Shown one piece after another: positions 15,704 to 24,141 of a stretch of 64,000 bases of DNA. The stretch covers positions 1 through 64,000 of the forward strand of contig NZ_JAGEVG010000006.1 in the NCBI RefSeq assembly GCF_017581925.1. Reading direction: 5' to 3'. The position numbers and the translations under genes are program-made. The notes under the pieces were generated by a model, which worked only from the letters and a program-made list of their open reading frames with translations, ran no database searches and was not told where the DNA came from. Each line of letters begins with the position of its first letter. The stretch's first letter is position 1. Source of the DNA: Gelidibacter pelagius. GTDB taxonomy: Bacteria; Bacteroidota; Bacteroidia; Flavobacteriales; Flavobacteriaceae.

Positions 15704-15902
15704 AAAGTTAGAATTTTAAAACCTTAAAGATAAAAGGAATTATTGGAAGCTATTTTGAAAATATGTTAAAATAGGACAAACCTTGCGCTCGGGATACGTT
15801 GGAAAGAAAATGTACTACGTTCTTTTGAGATCAATGTCTATCCGAATGAAATTTGCGATAATCGAGAAACAATAATATGATGCACTAATCAAGAACCACA
15901 GT
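15704..15902. other. Gene-free stretch upstream of the S10 peptidase gene
   Basis: This 199-base stretch, together with the REP-like element that follows, forms a 327-base gap. It should hold the promoter of the peptidase gene. I see no coding frame or RNA gene. Confidence 0.4.
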
Positions 15903-16010
15903 GCCCATCCGATTAATACGTGCGGACAGGCCTACGAAGGGATGAATAAGAAATAGCCTCTTAGATTGAGGCAAGCCGAGAGATATAAAAACCCACTGGT
16001 GGGAATAAAT
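15903..16010 (-). repeat. REP-like intergenic element, copy A
   Basis: Read on the minus strand it begins TTATTCCCACCAGTGGGTTT and continues with a GGCTTGCCTCAATC block and a GCCTC/GAGGC hairpin. It aligns with copies at 29989-30097 and 35773-35887. It starts 21 bases after the histidine-kinase stop and is co-oriented with that gene. The 3' part of this copy has lost the CCTCGTGGGC motif seen in the other two. Confidence 0.75.
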
Positions 16011-16030
16011 TTACTTTTTGTTCTTTAGTA

Positions 16031-17221
16031 TTATTTAGCTATCGTAAAGGTGAAAACACTGCCTACGCCAATCTCTGAAGTGACATTAATTTCGCCGCCC
16101 AATTTATTGACGAGATTTTTAATAGTACTTAATCCGATACCAGTGCTCCGTTTGATGTTTTTGTGAGGGATAATGGTAAACAATTTAAAAATTACATCCT
16201 GTTTGTCCTTTTCAATGCCAATTCCATTATCTGAGACTGAGAATTTGTGGTATTTAGGCTCTTTTACATAAGAAATATTTATCAGACGTTTTTCTGCATC
16301 ATTATATTTGAGAGCATTGTCCACCAAATTGATAAGGATCTGTGTCAAAGCAGATTTATTGATGTTCTTAATAACATCTTCACCAGAATAAGTAAGCCTA
16401 TCATTTTTTGATAGCAATAAATGACTAATGTTTTCAGATAGTACAGAGAGTTTGATGTCATCCTTTTTTGTATTGAGAAGTTCATCTGCTTTATAATGCA
16501 ATAAAATGCCATCAATATAATCTTTAAGGATCAAAGCGGAATCTTCAATATAATCAAGGTACTCTGATGATGAATCAGAATGTTTTCCAAGCAGATCTTC
16601 TTTTAGAAGCTGTGTCAAAGAAATAATATTGGCCAAAGGTGATTTCAAGTCGTGGGATACGTGACTTGCAAATTTCTTTAATTGGGCATTGTGCAGGGTC
16701 AGTTCATTTTTGGCAGCTTCCAATTTTAAATTTTGCCGTCTTAACTCCAATGAATTCACAACTTGTTTTCCTAATGTGATGAGTGCATGTTGTTGTGAGG
16801 CATTTAAACCCCTGGGTTTATGGTCAAAAATGCATAATGTACCCAATGCATAACCTTCAGGATTTATCAACGGTACACCAGCATAAAAAATAGCGTTGGC
16901 CCCTTCGATAAGAGGATTATCAGTAAAACGTTCATCCAAACGGGCATCTTTGATAATAAAAATAGGGCCGTCTCCTAAAATAGCATGTCCACAAAAAGAA
17001 ATGTCTCTTGGAGATTCTTGAAACGGAATCCCGTGATGCGATTTAAAAAAATTACGGTCCTTGTCGAGCATTGTAATTAATGACACTGGAGCGTCACAAA
17101 TTGTAGCCACAAGGCTTGTTATATTGTCATACTCTTCTTCCGGTAGCGTATCAAGTAATTGGTACTCTGATAAAACATCTAAACGTAGGAGTTCGTTGCT
17201 TGGTAATTTGGGACTTTTCAT
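16031..17221 (-). CDS. GAF-domain sensor histidine kinase
   Basis: A 396-residue soluble kinase. A GAF domain spans about residues 25-160 (LDVLSEYQLLDTLPEEEYDN, then ISFCGHAILGDGPIFIIKDA and AGVPLINPEGYALGTLCIFD). A short coiled coil follows. The HisKA domain has the H-box HVSHDLKSPLANIISL with the phospho-acceptor His near 188, and HATPase_c has the N-box LVDNALKYN, G1 DNGIGIEKD and G2 STGIGLSTIKNLV. It has no membrane segments, so it senses a cytoplasmic or diffusible signal. No response regulator is adjacent, so the partner is unknown; this orphan arrangement is common for this type in Bacteroidetes. Confidence 0.92.
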   Translation of the reverse strand: MKSPKLPSNELLRLDVLSEYQLLDTLPEEEYDNITSLVATICDAPVSLITMLDKDRNFFKSHHGIPFQESPRDISFCGHAILGDGPIFIIKDARLDERFTDNPLIEGANAIFYAGVPLINPEGYALGTLCIFDHKPRGLNASQQHALITLGKQVVNSLELRRQNLKLEAAKNELTLHNAQLKKFASHVSHDLKSPLANIISLTQLLKEDLLGKHSDSSSEYLDYIEDSALILKDYIDGILLHYKADELLNTKKDDIKLSVLSENISHLLLSKNDRLTYSGEDVIKNINKSALTQILINLVDNALKYNDAEKRLINISYVKEPKYHKFSVSDNGIGIEKDKQDVIFKLFTIIPHKNIKRSTGIGLSTIKNLVNKLGGEINVTSEIGVGSVFTFTIAK

Positions 17222-17265
17222 GTTATGTGTTTTAGTTTTGTTGGTAAATAAAAATAAGTAAGTAT

Positions 17266-18090
17266 CTATGTTTTTGAGAATCCTTCAAACACACCTAGAC
17301 CAAAAAGTGCGAAATCGTATTTTACAGGATCCTGATTGTCCAAAGCTCTCAATGCAGTGTCCAATTCGTCCAAAGCTTTTGCGTCATTTTGTTTTCTTTT
17401 TAATAAGCCCAAAGATCGCGCAACATTTCCTGAATGCACGTCTAGCGGACATGAAAGTTGGGCAGGAGAGAGGCTTTTCCATATTCCGAAGTCGACACCG
17501 TTATTGTCGTTTCTGACCATCCATCTTAAATACATATTGATGCGTTTGGCTGCTGAGTTTTTTAAAGGATCACTCACATGTTTTTGGGTTCTTGGCAAAT
17601 GCTCAATTTCAAAGAAATATTTTTTAAATTGGTGAATGGCGTTTTGAGTTGAAAAATCTTCTATATGATTGGCAAAGACAGGTTCTAATCCGCCATGATT
17701 TGTATAAATATGGTTTAAACTTTTAATAAACTGAATAAAGTCGTCTTCGTTGAAAGTCCGGTGTACAAAAGGTCTTAATCTTTCCAAGTCGGAAGGCTCA
17801 TGATTTTTCACAAAATCGAAAGGGGATTGGTCTAAAAGCGCCATCATTTTATTGGCGTTTGTGATGATGCTTTTTCGGTTTCCCCAGGAAATAGTAGCAG
17901 TCAAAAATCCTGCAATTTCAATATCTTCTTTTTTTGAGAATTGGTGGGGAATTTGAATGGGATCACTTTCTATAAAACGCGGATGGTTATACTCTGCTAC
18001 TTTGGCGTCTAAAAACTCTTTCAGATCTTGTTTTTTCAATGGTATGTATAATATATTATGACTTGATTTGTATTGTTGATTAAAGAGCAA
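17266..18090 (-). CDS. TIGR02757 family protein
   Basis: A 274-residue protein of the TIGR02757 (DUF2400) family. Diagnostic segments are LKEFLDAKVAEYNHPRFIES, IEIAGFLTATISWGNRKSII, NMYLRWMVRNDNNGVDFGIW, then LSCPLDVHSGNVARSLGLLK and DFALFGLGVF. The fold resembles the HhH-GPD DNA glycosylase superfamily by the helix-rich LDxHxGNVAR region, but no enzyme activity is established. The first 17 residues (MLFNQQYKSSHNILYIP) are not typical; a TTG codon just before KKQDLKEFLD is a possible alternative start. The gene stands alone, 44 bases upstream of the GAF kinase. Confidence 0.88.
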   Translation of the reverse strand: MLFNQQYKSSHNILYIPLKKQDLKEFLDAKVAEYNHPRFIESDPIQIPHQFSKKEDIEIAGFLTATISWGNRKSIITNANKMMALLDQSPFDFVKNHEPSDLERLRPFVHRTFNEDDFIQFIKSLNHIYTNHGGLEPVFANHIEDFSTQNAIHQFKKYFFEIEHLPRTQKHVSDPLKNSAAKRINMYLRWMVRNDNNGVDFGIWKSLSPAQLSCPLDVHSGNVARSLGLLKRKQNDAKALDELDTALRALDNQDPVKYDFALFGLGVFEGFSKT

Positions 18091-18233
18091 TTACCTTGCC
18101 ACATCTTCTGAAATTGATTCTGTGACCACGTCTCAATTTAACGCAATCCGATTAATTTTAAACGCAAAACAGATTTCTTTTTTAGGAATCATTTTAATTA
18201 GTTAAATTAGGCTATCACTAAAATTACAAGCAA

Positions 18234-18377
18234 ATGAAATCTATTATAAAATTTGGTTTGAAATCTGCAATAGCACTGTTTGTCATTGGCATTGGAACCA
18301 AACTTGGCAAGGACGCAATAAATGATTTAAAACAATTTCAAAACGACCGTAAAACATCAAACAATGGAAGATACTAA
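18234..18377 (+). CDS. Small 47-residue protein with one hydrophobic segment
   Basis: A frame starting MKSIIKFGLKSAIALFVIGI at 18234. The hydrophobic stretch SAIALFVIGIGTKLG could be a single membrane helix or an amphipathic one; the C-terminus is polar (LKQFQNDRKTSNNGRY). Its last 14 bases overlap the start of the next small frame, implying translational coupling. It fills a 450-base gap between TIGR02757 and the lolD-like gene, both of which read the other way. I do not recognise the family. The overlap pair and protein-like composition support coding. Confidence 0.45.
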   Translation: MKSIIKFGLKSAIALFVIGIGTKLGKDAINDLKQFQNDRKTSNNGRY

Positions 18378-18537
18378 TGACATCGTAGACTCAACATTAA
18401 ATGTTGTAAGCAATTCAATAACTAATTTCGACAATGTTTTGGGACATGTACCTCTATATAAGAGTGGTCACAACATTGGTGGTGCAATTAGTAAACTAAT
18501 CGATAGTATTGTGGATGTTATTCCTGATATAAAGTAA
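18364..18537 (+). CDS. Small 57-residue protein, coupled to the preceding one
   Basis: A frame starting MEDTNDIVDSTLNVVSNSIT at 18364, inside the end of the previous small gene, and ending SKLIDSIVDVIPDIK. It is acidic with regularly spaced Val/Ile/Leu, consistent with amphipathic helices. It stops 5 bases before the convergent ABC ATPase gene. The two small frames together look like a short bicistronic unit, perhaps a membrane peptide with a soluble partner. Function is unknown and coding is inferred from overlap and composition only. Confidence 0.45.
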   Translation: MEDTNDIVDSTLNVVSNSITNFDNVLGHVPLYKSGHNIGGAISKLIDSIVDVIPDIK

Positions 18538-18542
18538 ATCAA

Positions 18543-19202
18543 TTATACGATTTTACCATCGACCATAACCAATTTTCGATCAGCCATATTTGCCAACTCT
18601 TCGTTATGGGTCACTATGACGAAGGTTTGGCCAAATTCATCGCGTAATTTGAAAAAGAGGTTATGCAGATTCTCTGCGCTCTCACTGTCTAAATTCCCGG
18701 AAGGTTCATCGGCAAAAATTAGTTCAGGATTGTTGATCAATGCTCTTGCTACCGCTACACGTTGCTGTTCACCACCCGACAATTCACCAGGTTTATGATG
18801 GTATCTGTGGGTCAATCCTAAAAAATCCAATAACTCTTTGGCTCGCTTTTCAGCCTCGTTTTTAGATGTGTTCTTTATAAAGGCGGGCAGGCATACATTT
18901 TCCAATGCCGTGAACTCTGGTAGTAATTGATGAAATTGGAAGATGAAACCAATATGTTCATTTCTAAACTTGGCGAGATGCTTATCGGTTAAGCTAATAA
19001 TATCGACATCGTTGATGTGCAATGTGCTGTGATCTTTGGATGAGGCTCTATCCAAGGTGCCTAAAATATGTAGCAAAGTGGTTTTTCCGGCACCTGAAGC
19101 GCCCACAATCGATACAATCTCTCCTTTTTGAATATTGAGGTCTACACCTTTAAGGACGTGTAGATCATCGTAATATTTATGGATATTGGTTGCTTTTATC
19201 AT
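18543..19202 (-). CDS. ABC transporter ATP-binding protein, LolD/MacB type
   Basis: A 219-residue ATPase: Walker [15 protein letters not shown] near residue 35, Q-loop [16 protein letters not shown], signature [19 protein letters not shown], Walker [14 protein letters not shown], and H-loop [10 protein letters not shown]. The LDRAS/HINDVDI insert and GNLDS motif are those of the LolD/FtsE/MacB group, which power lipoprotein release or mechanotransmission rather than classical import. The membrane partner (LolC/E-like) is not adjacent. Flavobacteria commonly keep this gene apart from its permease. LolD-type function is inferred from sequence class. Confidence 0.88.
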   Translation of the reverse strand: MIKATNIHKYYDDLHVLKGVDLNIQKGEIVSIVGASGAGKTTLLHILGTLDRASSKDHSTLHINDVDIISLTDKHLAKFRNEHIGFIFQFHQLLPEFTALENVCLPAFIKNTSKNEAEKRAKELLDFLGLTHRYHHKPGELSGGEQQRVAVARALINNPELIFADEPSGNLDSESAENLHNLFFKLRDEFGQTFVIVTHNEELANMADRKLVMVDGKIV

Positions 19203-19447
19203 ACATTAATAATTGCAAGCAAGTTAGCATATTGTTTGCTTTTGCACAATTATGATAGGTATTATTCTGAAAAGCAATTTAGACAGGAAACTCTAAGTTG
19301 TCGGGTTGATGGCCTTGAAAACTTGGTTGTGAATTGTTATTTAAAGTTATGAAGCCAATATCTATATAAGAAGTGTTGGTTTATGGTTTTAAAGATTTTA
19401 AATTTCACTTAAAACCTTTACTTTTAACATTACATAAATTAGAAACG

Positions 19448-20044
19448 ATGGCGTACCAGCATTTTGAAGAATATAACCTCAAGGTTACAGAAGATGTTAA
19501 AGAAAGATACAAGCGAATTATTGAAGATCTTGGCGAAGATGTCAATAGAGAAGGCCTTTTAAAAACCCCGGAACGTGCTTCAAAGGCCATGCAGTTTTTG
19601 ACCCAAGGCTATAGTCAAGACGCTGCTGAGATTTTGAAAAGTGCCATGTTCCAAGAGTCTTATAACGAAATGGTGATTGTTAAGGATATAGAAGTGTATT
19701 CGCTTTGTGAACATCATATTCTTCCATTTTTCGGGAAAGCGCATATTGCGTATATTCCAAATGGACAGATTGTTGGGTTGAGTAAATTGCCCAGAATTGT
19801 TGATGTATTTGCAAGACGATTACAAGTTCAGGAACGTTTGACAGAACAAATTTTGGACTGTATTAATGACACGCTTCAGCCTCAGGGTGTTGCCGTGGTT
19901 ATTGAAGCCTCTCACATGTGCATGATGATGCGTGGCGTACAAAAACAAAACTCTGTGACCACAACTTCGGGATTCAGAGGCCAATTTGAAAAGATTGAAA
20001 CGCGCAATGAATTTTTAAAACTGATCAGTAATAAATTCTCTTGA
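19448..20044 (+). CDS. folE: GTP cyclohydrolase I
   Basis: A 198-residue enzyme from the ATG at 19448 ([20 protein letters not shown]); an in-frame ATG 75 bases upstream adds a sequence unlike the family. It converts GTP to dihydroneopterin triphosphate, the first step to folate and pterins. Visible motifs: [15 protein letters not shown], the zinc-site [38 protein letters not shown], and [16 protein letters not shown] with the second Cys and catalytic His. It is the canonical FolE1 type. It shares the pterin theme with the pterin dehydratase gene 5.5 kb away, but they are not in one operon. Confidence 0.96.
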   Translation: MAYQHFEEYNLKVTEDVKERYKRIIEDLGEDVNREGLLKTPERASKAMQFLTQGYSQDAAEILKSAMFQESYNEMVIVKDIEVYSLCEHHILPFFGKAHIAYIPNGQIVGLSKLPRIVDVFARRLQVQERLTEQILDCINDTLQPQGVAVVIEASHMCMMMRGVQKQNSVTTTSGFRGQFEKIETRNEFLKLISNKFS

Positions 20045-20096
20045 TTGTTTTTTGGTATATTTCTTGTAATAAATAATTTGAATTAATATTTATACA

Positions 20097-20369
20097 ATGA
20101 CATTAGACACTCTCAGCAAAAACAAAAAACTCGTTCTGGGCATCCTCTTGGATGTCATCGGAATGATTACTTTTATTGACATCATTTGGGCGCCCATTTC
20201 CGGAATCCTTATGACAAAAATGTATGCGGGTAGAAAAGGTAAAGTTGCTGGTATATTTTCATTTATTGAGGAGATATTACCAGGATTTGACATTATTCCT
20301 TCTTTCACTATCATGTGGCTTTACACCTATGTGTTCAGCAAAAAACCTAAAGTTATAGAAGTAAGATAA
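20097..20369 (+). CDS. Small membrane protein (conserved hypothetical)
   Basis: A 90-residue protein with two hydrophobic stretches: LVLGILLDVIGMITFIDIIW near residues 12-32, and GFDIIPSFTIMWLYTYVFSK near 63-82. The remainder has basic residues (MYAGRKGKV) likely to lie in the cytoplasm. It follows folE by 52 bases on the same strand and ends just before a strong bidirectional terminator, so it may be co-transcribed with folE or have its own promoter. I recognise no named domain, but the pattern with aspartates next to membrane helices resembles small flavobacterial membrane proteins of unknown function. Confidence 0.7.
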   Translation: MTLDTLSKNKKLVLGILLDVIGMITFIDIIWAPISGILMTKMYAGRKGKVAGIFSFIEEILPGFDIIPSFTIMWLYTYVFSKKPKVIEVR

Positions 20370-20370
20370 A

Positions 20371-20405
20371 AAAAATCCCTTTCAGCATCTGAAAGGGATT
20401 TTTAA
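20371..20405. terminator. Bidirectional rho-independent terminator
   Basis: A perfect stem AAATCCCTTTCAG/CTGAAAGGGATTT with a 3-base loop, flanked by A-run on the left and T-run on the right. It serves the small membrane gene (plus) and the TonB receptor gene (minus), which converge here. Confidence 0.93.
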
Positions 20406-20444
20406 TTTCCACCATTGGGATTTGATACCTCAAGCTTCTTGGTT

Positions 20445-22658
20445 TCACAAAGTATAAGTTAACCCTACATTGATATTTCGTCCTATATTATAGATCCCGT
20501 CTGATTTTAATCGCGATAAATGATTGATATAGGTTTTGTCGGTCAGGTTGCTTCCTGAAACTCTGATATCCAGATTATTTTCGAAGAGATTCACAGTGCC
20601 TCCAAAACCTGCGCCTAAAAGGTTATAGCCATCTGAAGACGTTTCAAAACCACTGACATTATTTTGTTTGAAATACGTATTCAATCTGACAAAGCCATAT
20701 AGTTTTCGGACAGACTTCGTATCGAATTCCACTCTAAGCGTATTGGATAGGGAGTTGGCCGGAATAAGTGGCAAGTAATTATCATTCTTTTGCTTTCCGG
20801 TGACCGTTTCAAAACTACTTTCAAGATGAAGCCAATCTAAAGGATGTGGATGGAGATGTAGACCAATTTCACCACCATACAAATTGGCATCTGTCTGTAA
20901 GTAATTGTAAACAGGAGTGTTCTCAATAAATTCTCCGTTTGGCGAGATAAAAATATAATTGTTCACCTTATTATAGAAAGCATTGGCAAAAACTTCAATA
21001 TGCTCGCTTTTGTATTCCAAAGCTAAATCTGCCTGAAAATTTTGTTCGTTTTTTAGATGCTCATTTCCGATCTCATATCGGTTGGTGCCTTCATGAGTTC
21101 CATCAGATGTGAGTTCAGCTAAATTTGGAGCGCGATATCCTGAGGCAAAATTAATCCGTGAAGTGATTTTTTTGAAAAACTTTGTTTTGTAACCAAGTGC
21201 ACCGTTAAAGCTCGAGAAATCTTTATTTAATCCGGAAACTACATCAATTGTCCGGTGATCAAAACGGACACCAATTTGAAAATCAGAATTTTCAAAATGG
21301 ATATGTGATGTGGCTAGTACACCAAAATCGTTGGTTGTGGCATCTGGAATCAATTGCTCTTCCCCATAATTGTTATTACTTTGGCTCATGCCCTGAACGC
21401 CTACAATGGTTTCAAATTTCCCGAGGGTCGGCAAGTTGTATTTCACATCATAATTCAAAGTCTTCAATTTCATGTGGAGTGCTGCCTCCAAATTTTCATC
21501 TTCATGATCTTCATCACTATGGTCACCATTGTCATGATGGTGGTCCTCAAATTCTTTTCTGTCGTTATAGAGCAAGCCCAAGCTGATGTCCACACTTGAA
21601 TTTTTGAGAAATACAGTCGATTTAGAACTCAGCACATGATTGGTAACTTCTTGGAAAGGCAATAAAGGCGTTCTATTTGTAGTTTGTTCTCCAAGCTCTC
21701 CAGGGATTCCGAGTTTTGAATTGTTGATATTATAGCGGAGTTCGGTTTTAAACCCGGATTTTTGATACCCTAAGCCCGCTTTAAAATCCTGCTCCCTGAA
21801 TCGGCTGTTGGTCACTCTGTAGTCCGCAGTATTGTAATCGGCGTGTTCTGCAAGACTTCCTCTGAACAAAAACTTCAAATTGTCCCCGGAAGCTTTGTAA
21901 CCTGCATCCGTATTAAAACCTTTAGTGCTGCTAAAATAGTTGTAGCTGGCATCCGCTTTATCGGTATTGACCTGTGCGAATCGTTCAGGGTTCAAATAGA
22001 GGACACCACCAAGCGCATCACTTCCATAGAGTAGGGAAGCGGGGCCTTTTATGACTTCTACGCTTTCAATTCCAGCATCATTTAATCCGAGACCATGTTC
22101 GTCACCAAATTGTTGGTTTTCCAATCTTACGCCTTGTGTGTACACCAGTACGCGATTGGAGCTCAGCCCTCTTATGACAGGTTTGCCTATACTGACACCT
22201 GTAGTAATGCTTTCTACACCAGCAATTGTAGTGATGCCGTCGGCTAAAGTGACCGCACCTTTTGATTTTAAATTGGCAATAGTTTTACGTTCTACCATCA
22301 TTACATTTTCACTTTGTAATTTATGAAAAGGTGTGGATATGATGATTTCCGCCATTTCAATTGCAGATGGTATCATGGCTAGATTTAAAACCTCTGTCGA
22401 AGGAAAGGTAACGGTTCGTGAAAGTGTCTCATAACCCATTATCGAAACTACAATGGGAAAGGTACCATTCGGAATATTTGAGAGTGTGAAATTTCCATTG
22501 AAATCGGTTGTGGCGCCTTTTTCGAGCTGTGGTATATAGATGTTTGCGAAAATTAGAGGTTCTGAAGTATTTTTGTCTATCACGTTGCCCTGTAAAGAGT
22601 TTTGGGCGTAAATAGATGGTATTGCCAATAAGAGCAATATATTGAATATATGTTTCAT
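20445..22658 (-). CDS. TonB-dependent receptor with His-rich loop, probable metal uptake
   Basis: A 737-residue outer-membrane receptor with a signal peptide (MKHIFNILLLLAIPSIYAQ). A CarboxypepD_reg-like domain (about 20-100, GNVIDKNTSEPLIFANIYIP) is followed by a plug (about 110-230, VTLADGITTIAGVESITTGV; IKGPASLLYGSDALGGVL) and a 22-strand barrel. A loop near residues 370-388 reads DHHHDNGDHSDEDHEDEN, a His/Asp-rich metal-binding stretch as in ZnuD-type zinc receptors. The last residue pattern (NVGLTYTL) suits barrel insertion. A small His/Cys-rich membrane-anchored protein is encoded 60 bases upstream. Transport of a divalent metal is inferred from the loop. Confidence 0.88.
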   Translation of the reverse strand: MKHIFNILLLLAIPSIYAQNSLQGNVIDKNTSEPLIFANIYIPQLEKGATTDFNGNFTLSNIPNGTFPIVVSIMGYETLSRTVTFPSTEVLNLAMIPSAIEMAEIIISTPFHKLQSENVMMVERKTIANLKSKGAVTLADGITTIAGVESITTGVSIGKPVIRGLSSNRVLVYTQGVRLENQQFGDEHGLGLNDAGIESVEVIKGPASLLYGSDALGGVLYLNPERFAQVNTDKADASYNYFSSTKGFNTDAGYKASGDNLKFLFRGSLAEHADYNTADYRVTNSRFREQDFKAGLGYQKSGFKTELRYNINNSKLGIPGELGEQTTNRTPLLPFQEVTNHVLSSKSTVFLKNSSVDISLGLLYNDRKEFEDHHHDNGDHSDEDHEDENLEAALHMKLKTLNYDVKYNLPTLGKFETIVGVQGMSQSNNNYGEEQLIPDATTNDFGVLATSHIHFENSDFQIGVRFDHRTIDVVSGLNKDFSSFNGALGYKTKFFKKITSRINFASGYRAPNLAELTSDGTHEGTNRYEIGNEHLKNEQNFQADLALEYKSEHIEVFANAFYNKVNNYIFISPNGEFIENTPVYNYLQTDANLYGGEIGLHLHPHPLDWLHLESSFETVTGKQKNDNYLPLIPANSLSNTLRVEFDTKSVRKLYGFVRLNTYFKQNNVSGFETSSDGYNLLGAGFGGTVNLFENNLDIRVSGSNLTDKTYINHLSRLKSDGIYNIGRNINVGLTYTL

Positions 22659-22718
22659 AGGTATGTGTAGATTAATTTAATGCGAATACAGTCTGAATTG
22701 ATTTCAGAAAAAATTAGA

Positions 22719-23051
22719 TTAAATTAATCTTGGCGGGCCTCGACGTGTAAAATGAAGTCTTTGGTATTCACTAAGAAAGCTATATTCTTTGGTGTTGAAA
22801 ACAGTGATTTCAGGATAGACAATTAAAGCAGTAACGTTCTCAGGTATAGTAAATGGGATATTGAGTTTAAACTTATAAAATTCACAATCAATATCTAAGG
22901 TATGGAAATGCGCATCAGATTCACCATAACACACCTCATGCTTATGGTTTTCAAAAACATGCATGACCTTTACGACCGAAGGCAACAGAAAGGTCAACAC
23001 TAAAATCAGTGTCAAAGCTTTAAATAAGATATGTTGTCTTAAAAAGCTCAT
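22719..23051 (-). CDS. Small His/Cys-containing envelope protein
   Basis: A 110-residue protein. Residues 8-30 (ILFKALTLILVLTFLLPSVV) are an N-terminal anchor or signal. The exported part carries HVFENHKHEVCYGESDAHFH and then DIDCEFYKFKL, with two Cys and several His. The C-terminus ends LHFTRRGPPRLI, a tail I associate with proteins encoded beside metal-type TonB receptors in flavobacteria. It overlaps the DUF6787 gene by 4 bases (ATGA) and precedes the receptor by 60 bases, so the three are likely one operon. Binding a metal in the periplasm is inferred from residues, not proven. Confidence 0.7.
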   Translation of the reverse strand: MSFLRQHILFKALTLILVLTFLLPSVVKVMHVFENHKHEVCYGESDAHFHTLDIDCEFYKFKLNIPFTIPENVTALIVYPEITVFNTKEYSFLSEYQRLHFTRRGPPRLI

Positions 23052-23545
23052 TGATTTAAGAATTTCTTGAACCCGATCCTACCCAACATTTTCTTTTCAA
23101 ACTCCCAGAAGAATTTGAACTGACCAAACAGCCATCCAAAAAAAACGAGCATAAACTGGTAAAATATAAGTCCCACGGTAATGTATAAAATCCAGTAAAC
23201 AGTGGTATTTAAATTATCTTTTGTGATCCCGATGAGCGCCATAATCGGCTTTCCAATGAAAACTGATGATGAACCGGTAATTGAAAAAACTATAAACACT
23301 CGAATCATTTCCCAACGGTACTCCAAAATCCATTTTTTTTCGAGTTTTTTAAATAAGAACAAGGTCACTCTTAAAAGTAGAGAGAATATAACGACAGAGG
23401 CTATCAATACCAAAAACAAATTAATGTTTCCGACAATTACATCTGCTAATCTGTAGGAACAATACCCTAAAATAAGAATGCCCAGAACTGGAAAAAGTAG
23501 CTGCCAGTTATGTTGTATTTGCCAATTTTTCTTGAAATCTTCCAT
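23048..23545 (-). CDS. DUF6787 family membrane protein
   Basis: A 165-residue protein with four likely membrane segments (LLFPVLGILILGYCSYRLAD; INLFLVLIASVVIFSLLLRV; then VFIVFSITGSSSVFIG and TVYWILYITVGLIFYQFMLV). Family signatures are KKWILEYRWEMIRVFIVFSI with FSITGSSS and the C-terminal GQFKFFWEFEKKMLGRIGF. Most DUF6787 proteins are about 90-100 residues and begin at the WxxxYxW segment; this one carries an extra N-terminal two-helix part. Its stop overlaps the next gene's start. Function is unknown; some database entries call relatives prolipoprotein diacylglyceryl transferase without support. Confidence 0.8.
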   Translation of the reverse strand: MEDFKKNWQIQHNWQLLFPVLGILILGYCSYRLADVIVGNINLFLVLIASVVIFSLLLRVTLFLFKKLEKKWILEYRWEMIRVFIVFSITGSSSVFIGKPIMALIGITKDNLNTTVYWILYITVGLIFYQFMLVFFGWLFGQFKFFWEFEKKMLGRIGFKKFLNQ

Positions 23546-23562
23546 TATACTTTTTTGCGATG

Positions 23563-23570
23563 CAAAGATA
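23563..23570 (-). promoter_or_regulatory. Candidate -7 element TATCTTTG
   Basis: On the minus strand TATCTTTG matches the Bacteroidetes -7 consensus TAnnTTTG, 17 bases before the DUF6787 start. The nearest upstream TTTG is 26 bases away, wider than usual, so the -33 match is poor. Confidence 0.4.
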
Positions 23571-23582
23571 CTTCAAATTCCT

Positions 23583-24014
23583 TTAAATCCGAGGGACAAA
23601 AGACCCTAATCTCTGTTTGTAGGTTAACTGAAAGTAAATGAAGTAATTGTACAATTTGTAATTGACCTCATAACCATAATCTATATGGGGCTGATAGTCA
23701 ATTTGAAGCTCGTATAAGTTGCTATTATAACGTAGTGGTTGTAATACACGTTGGTTCCATTCTGAAACATATTGTCTATTCCGGGACTCCATGTACTCTT
23801 GTGAATAGAAACCCTCTGGTTTCGCGGTAGAAGCAAGCCAAGAGTTGAATCCCGGTTCAATGATAAGTATTTCATATTCCAAGGAGTCATTTGCAATCCT
23901 GATTGTGTCTTGTTCTTTATTGTTAACGTTTGAAGCCATCCTATTGGATGGTTTAGAACTATTGCAAGAGACCATGAATAGTCCTATTATCAGAAGTGTG
24001 GCAATTGTTTTCAT
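23583..24014 (-). CDS. DUF6146 family lipoprotein
   Basis: A 143-residue protein with a lipoprotein signal (MKTIATLLIIGLFMVSCNSS, lipobox MVSC). The mature part matches DUF6146: DSLEYEILIIEPGFNSWLAS, then PEGFYSQEYMESRNRQYVSE and WNQRVLQPLRYNSNLYELQIDY in two runs, ending GSFVPRI. The protein would be anchored to a membrane facing the periplasm or surface. Function is unknown. It lies between DUF6787 and DUF937 genes, an order I regard as common in Flavobacteriaceae. A terminator separates it from DUF937. Confidence 0.85.
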   Translation of the reverse strand: MKTIATLLIIGLFMVSCNSSKPSNRMASNVNNKEQDTIRIANDSLEYEILIIEPGFNSWLASTAKPEGFYSQEYMESRNRQYVSEWNQRVLQPLRYNSNLYELQIDYQPHIDYGYEVNYKLYNYFIYFQLTYKQRLGSFVPRI

Positions 24015-24082
24015 AACATTTCTTTTGCTCTAAAAGTTACAAAAATCATGCCCAACAATTCATAATTTAAATGGCTTTAACA

Positions 24083-24118
24083 AAAAAATCGCGTTCTTAA
24101 GAACACGATTTTTTTAAA
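24083..24118. terminator. Terminator between DUF937 and DUF6146 genes
   Basis: A stem built from AAAAAAATCG-GTTCT and AGAAC-CGATTTTTTT with a short loop, so U-rich on both strands. It closes the DUF937 transcript (minus strand) 24 bases beyond its stop. Confidence 0.8.
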
Positions 24119-24141
24119 ATGATTATATGATATACTACAGT

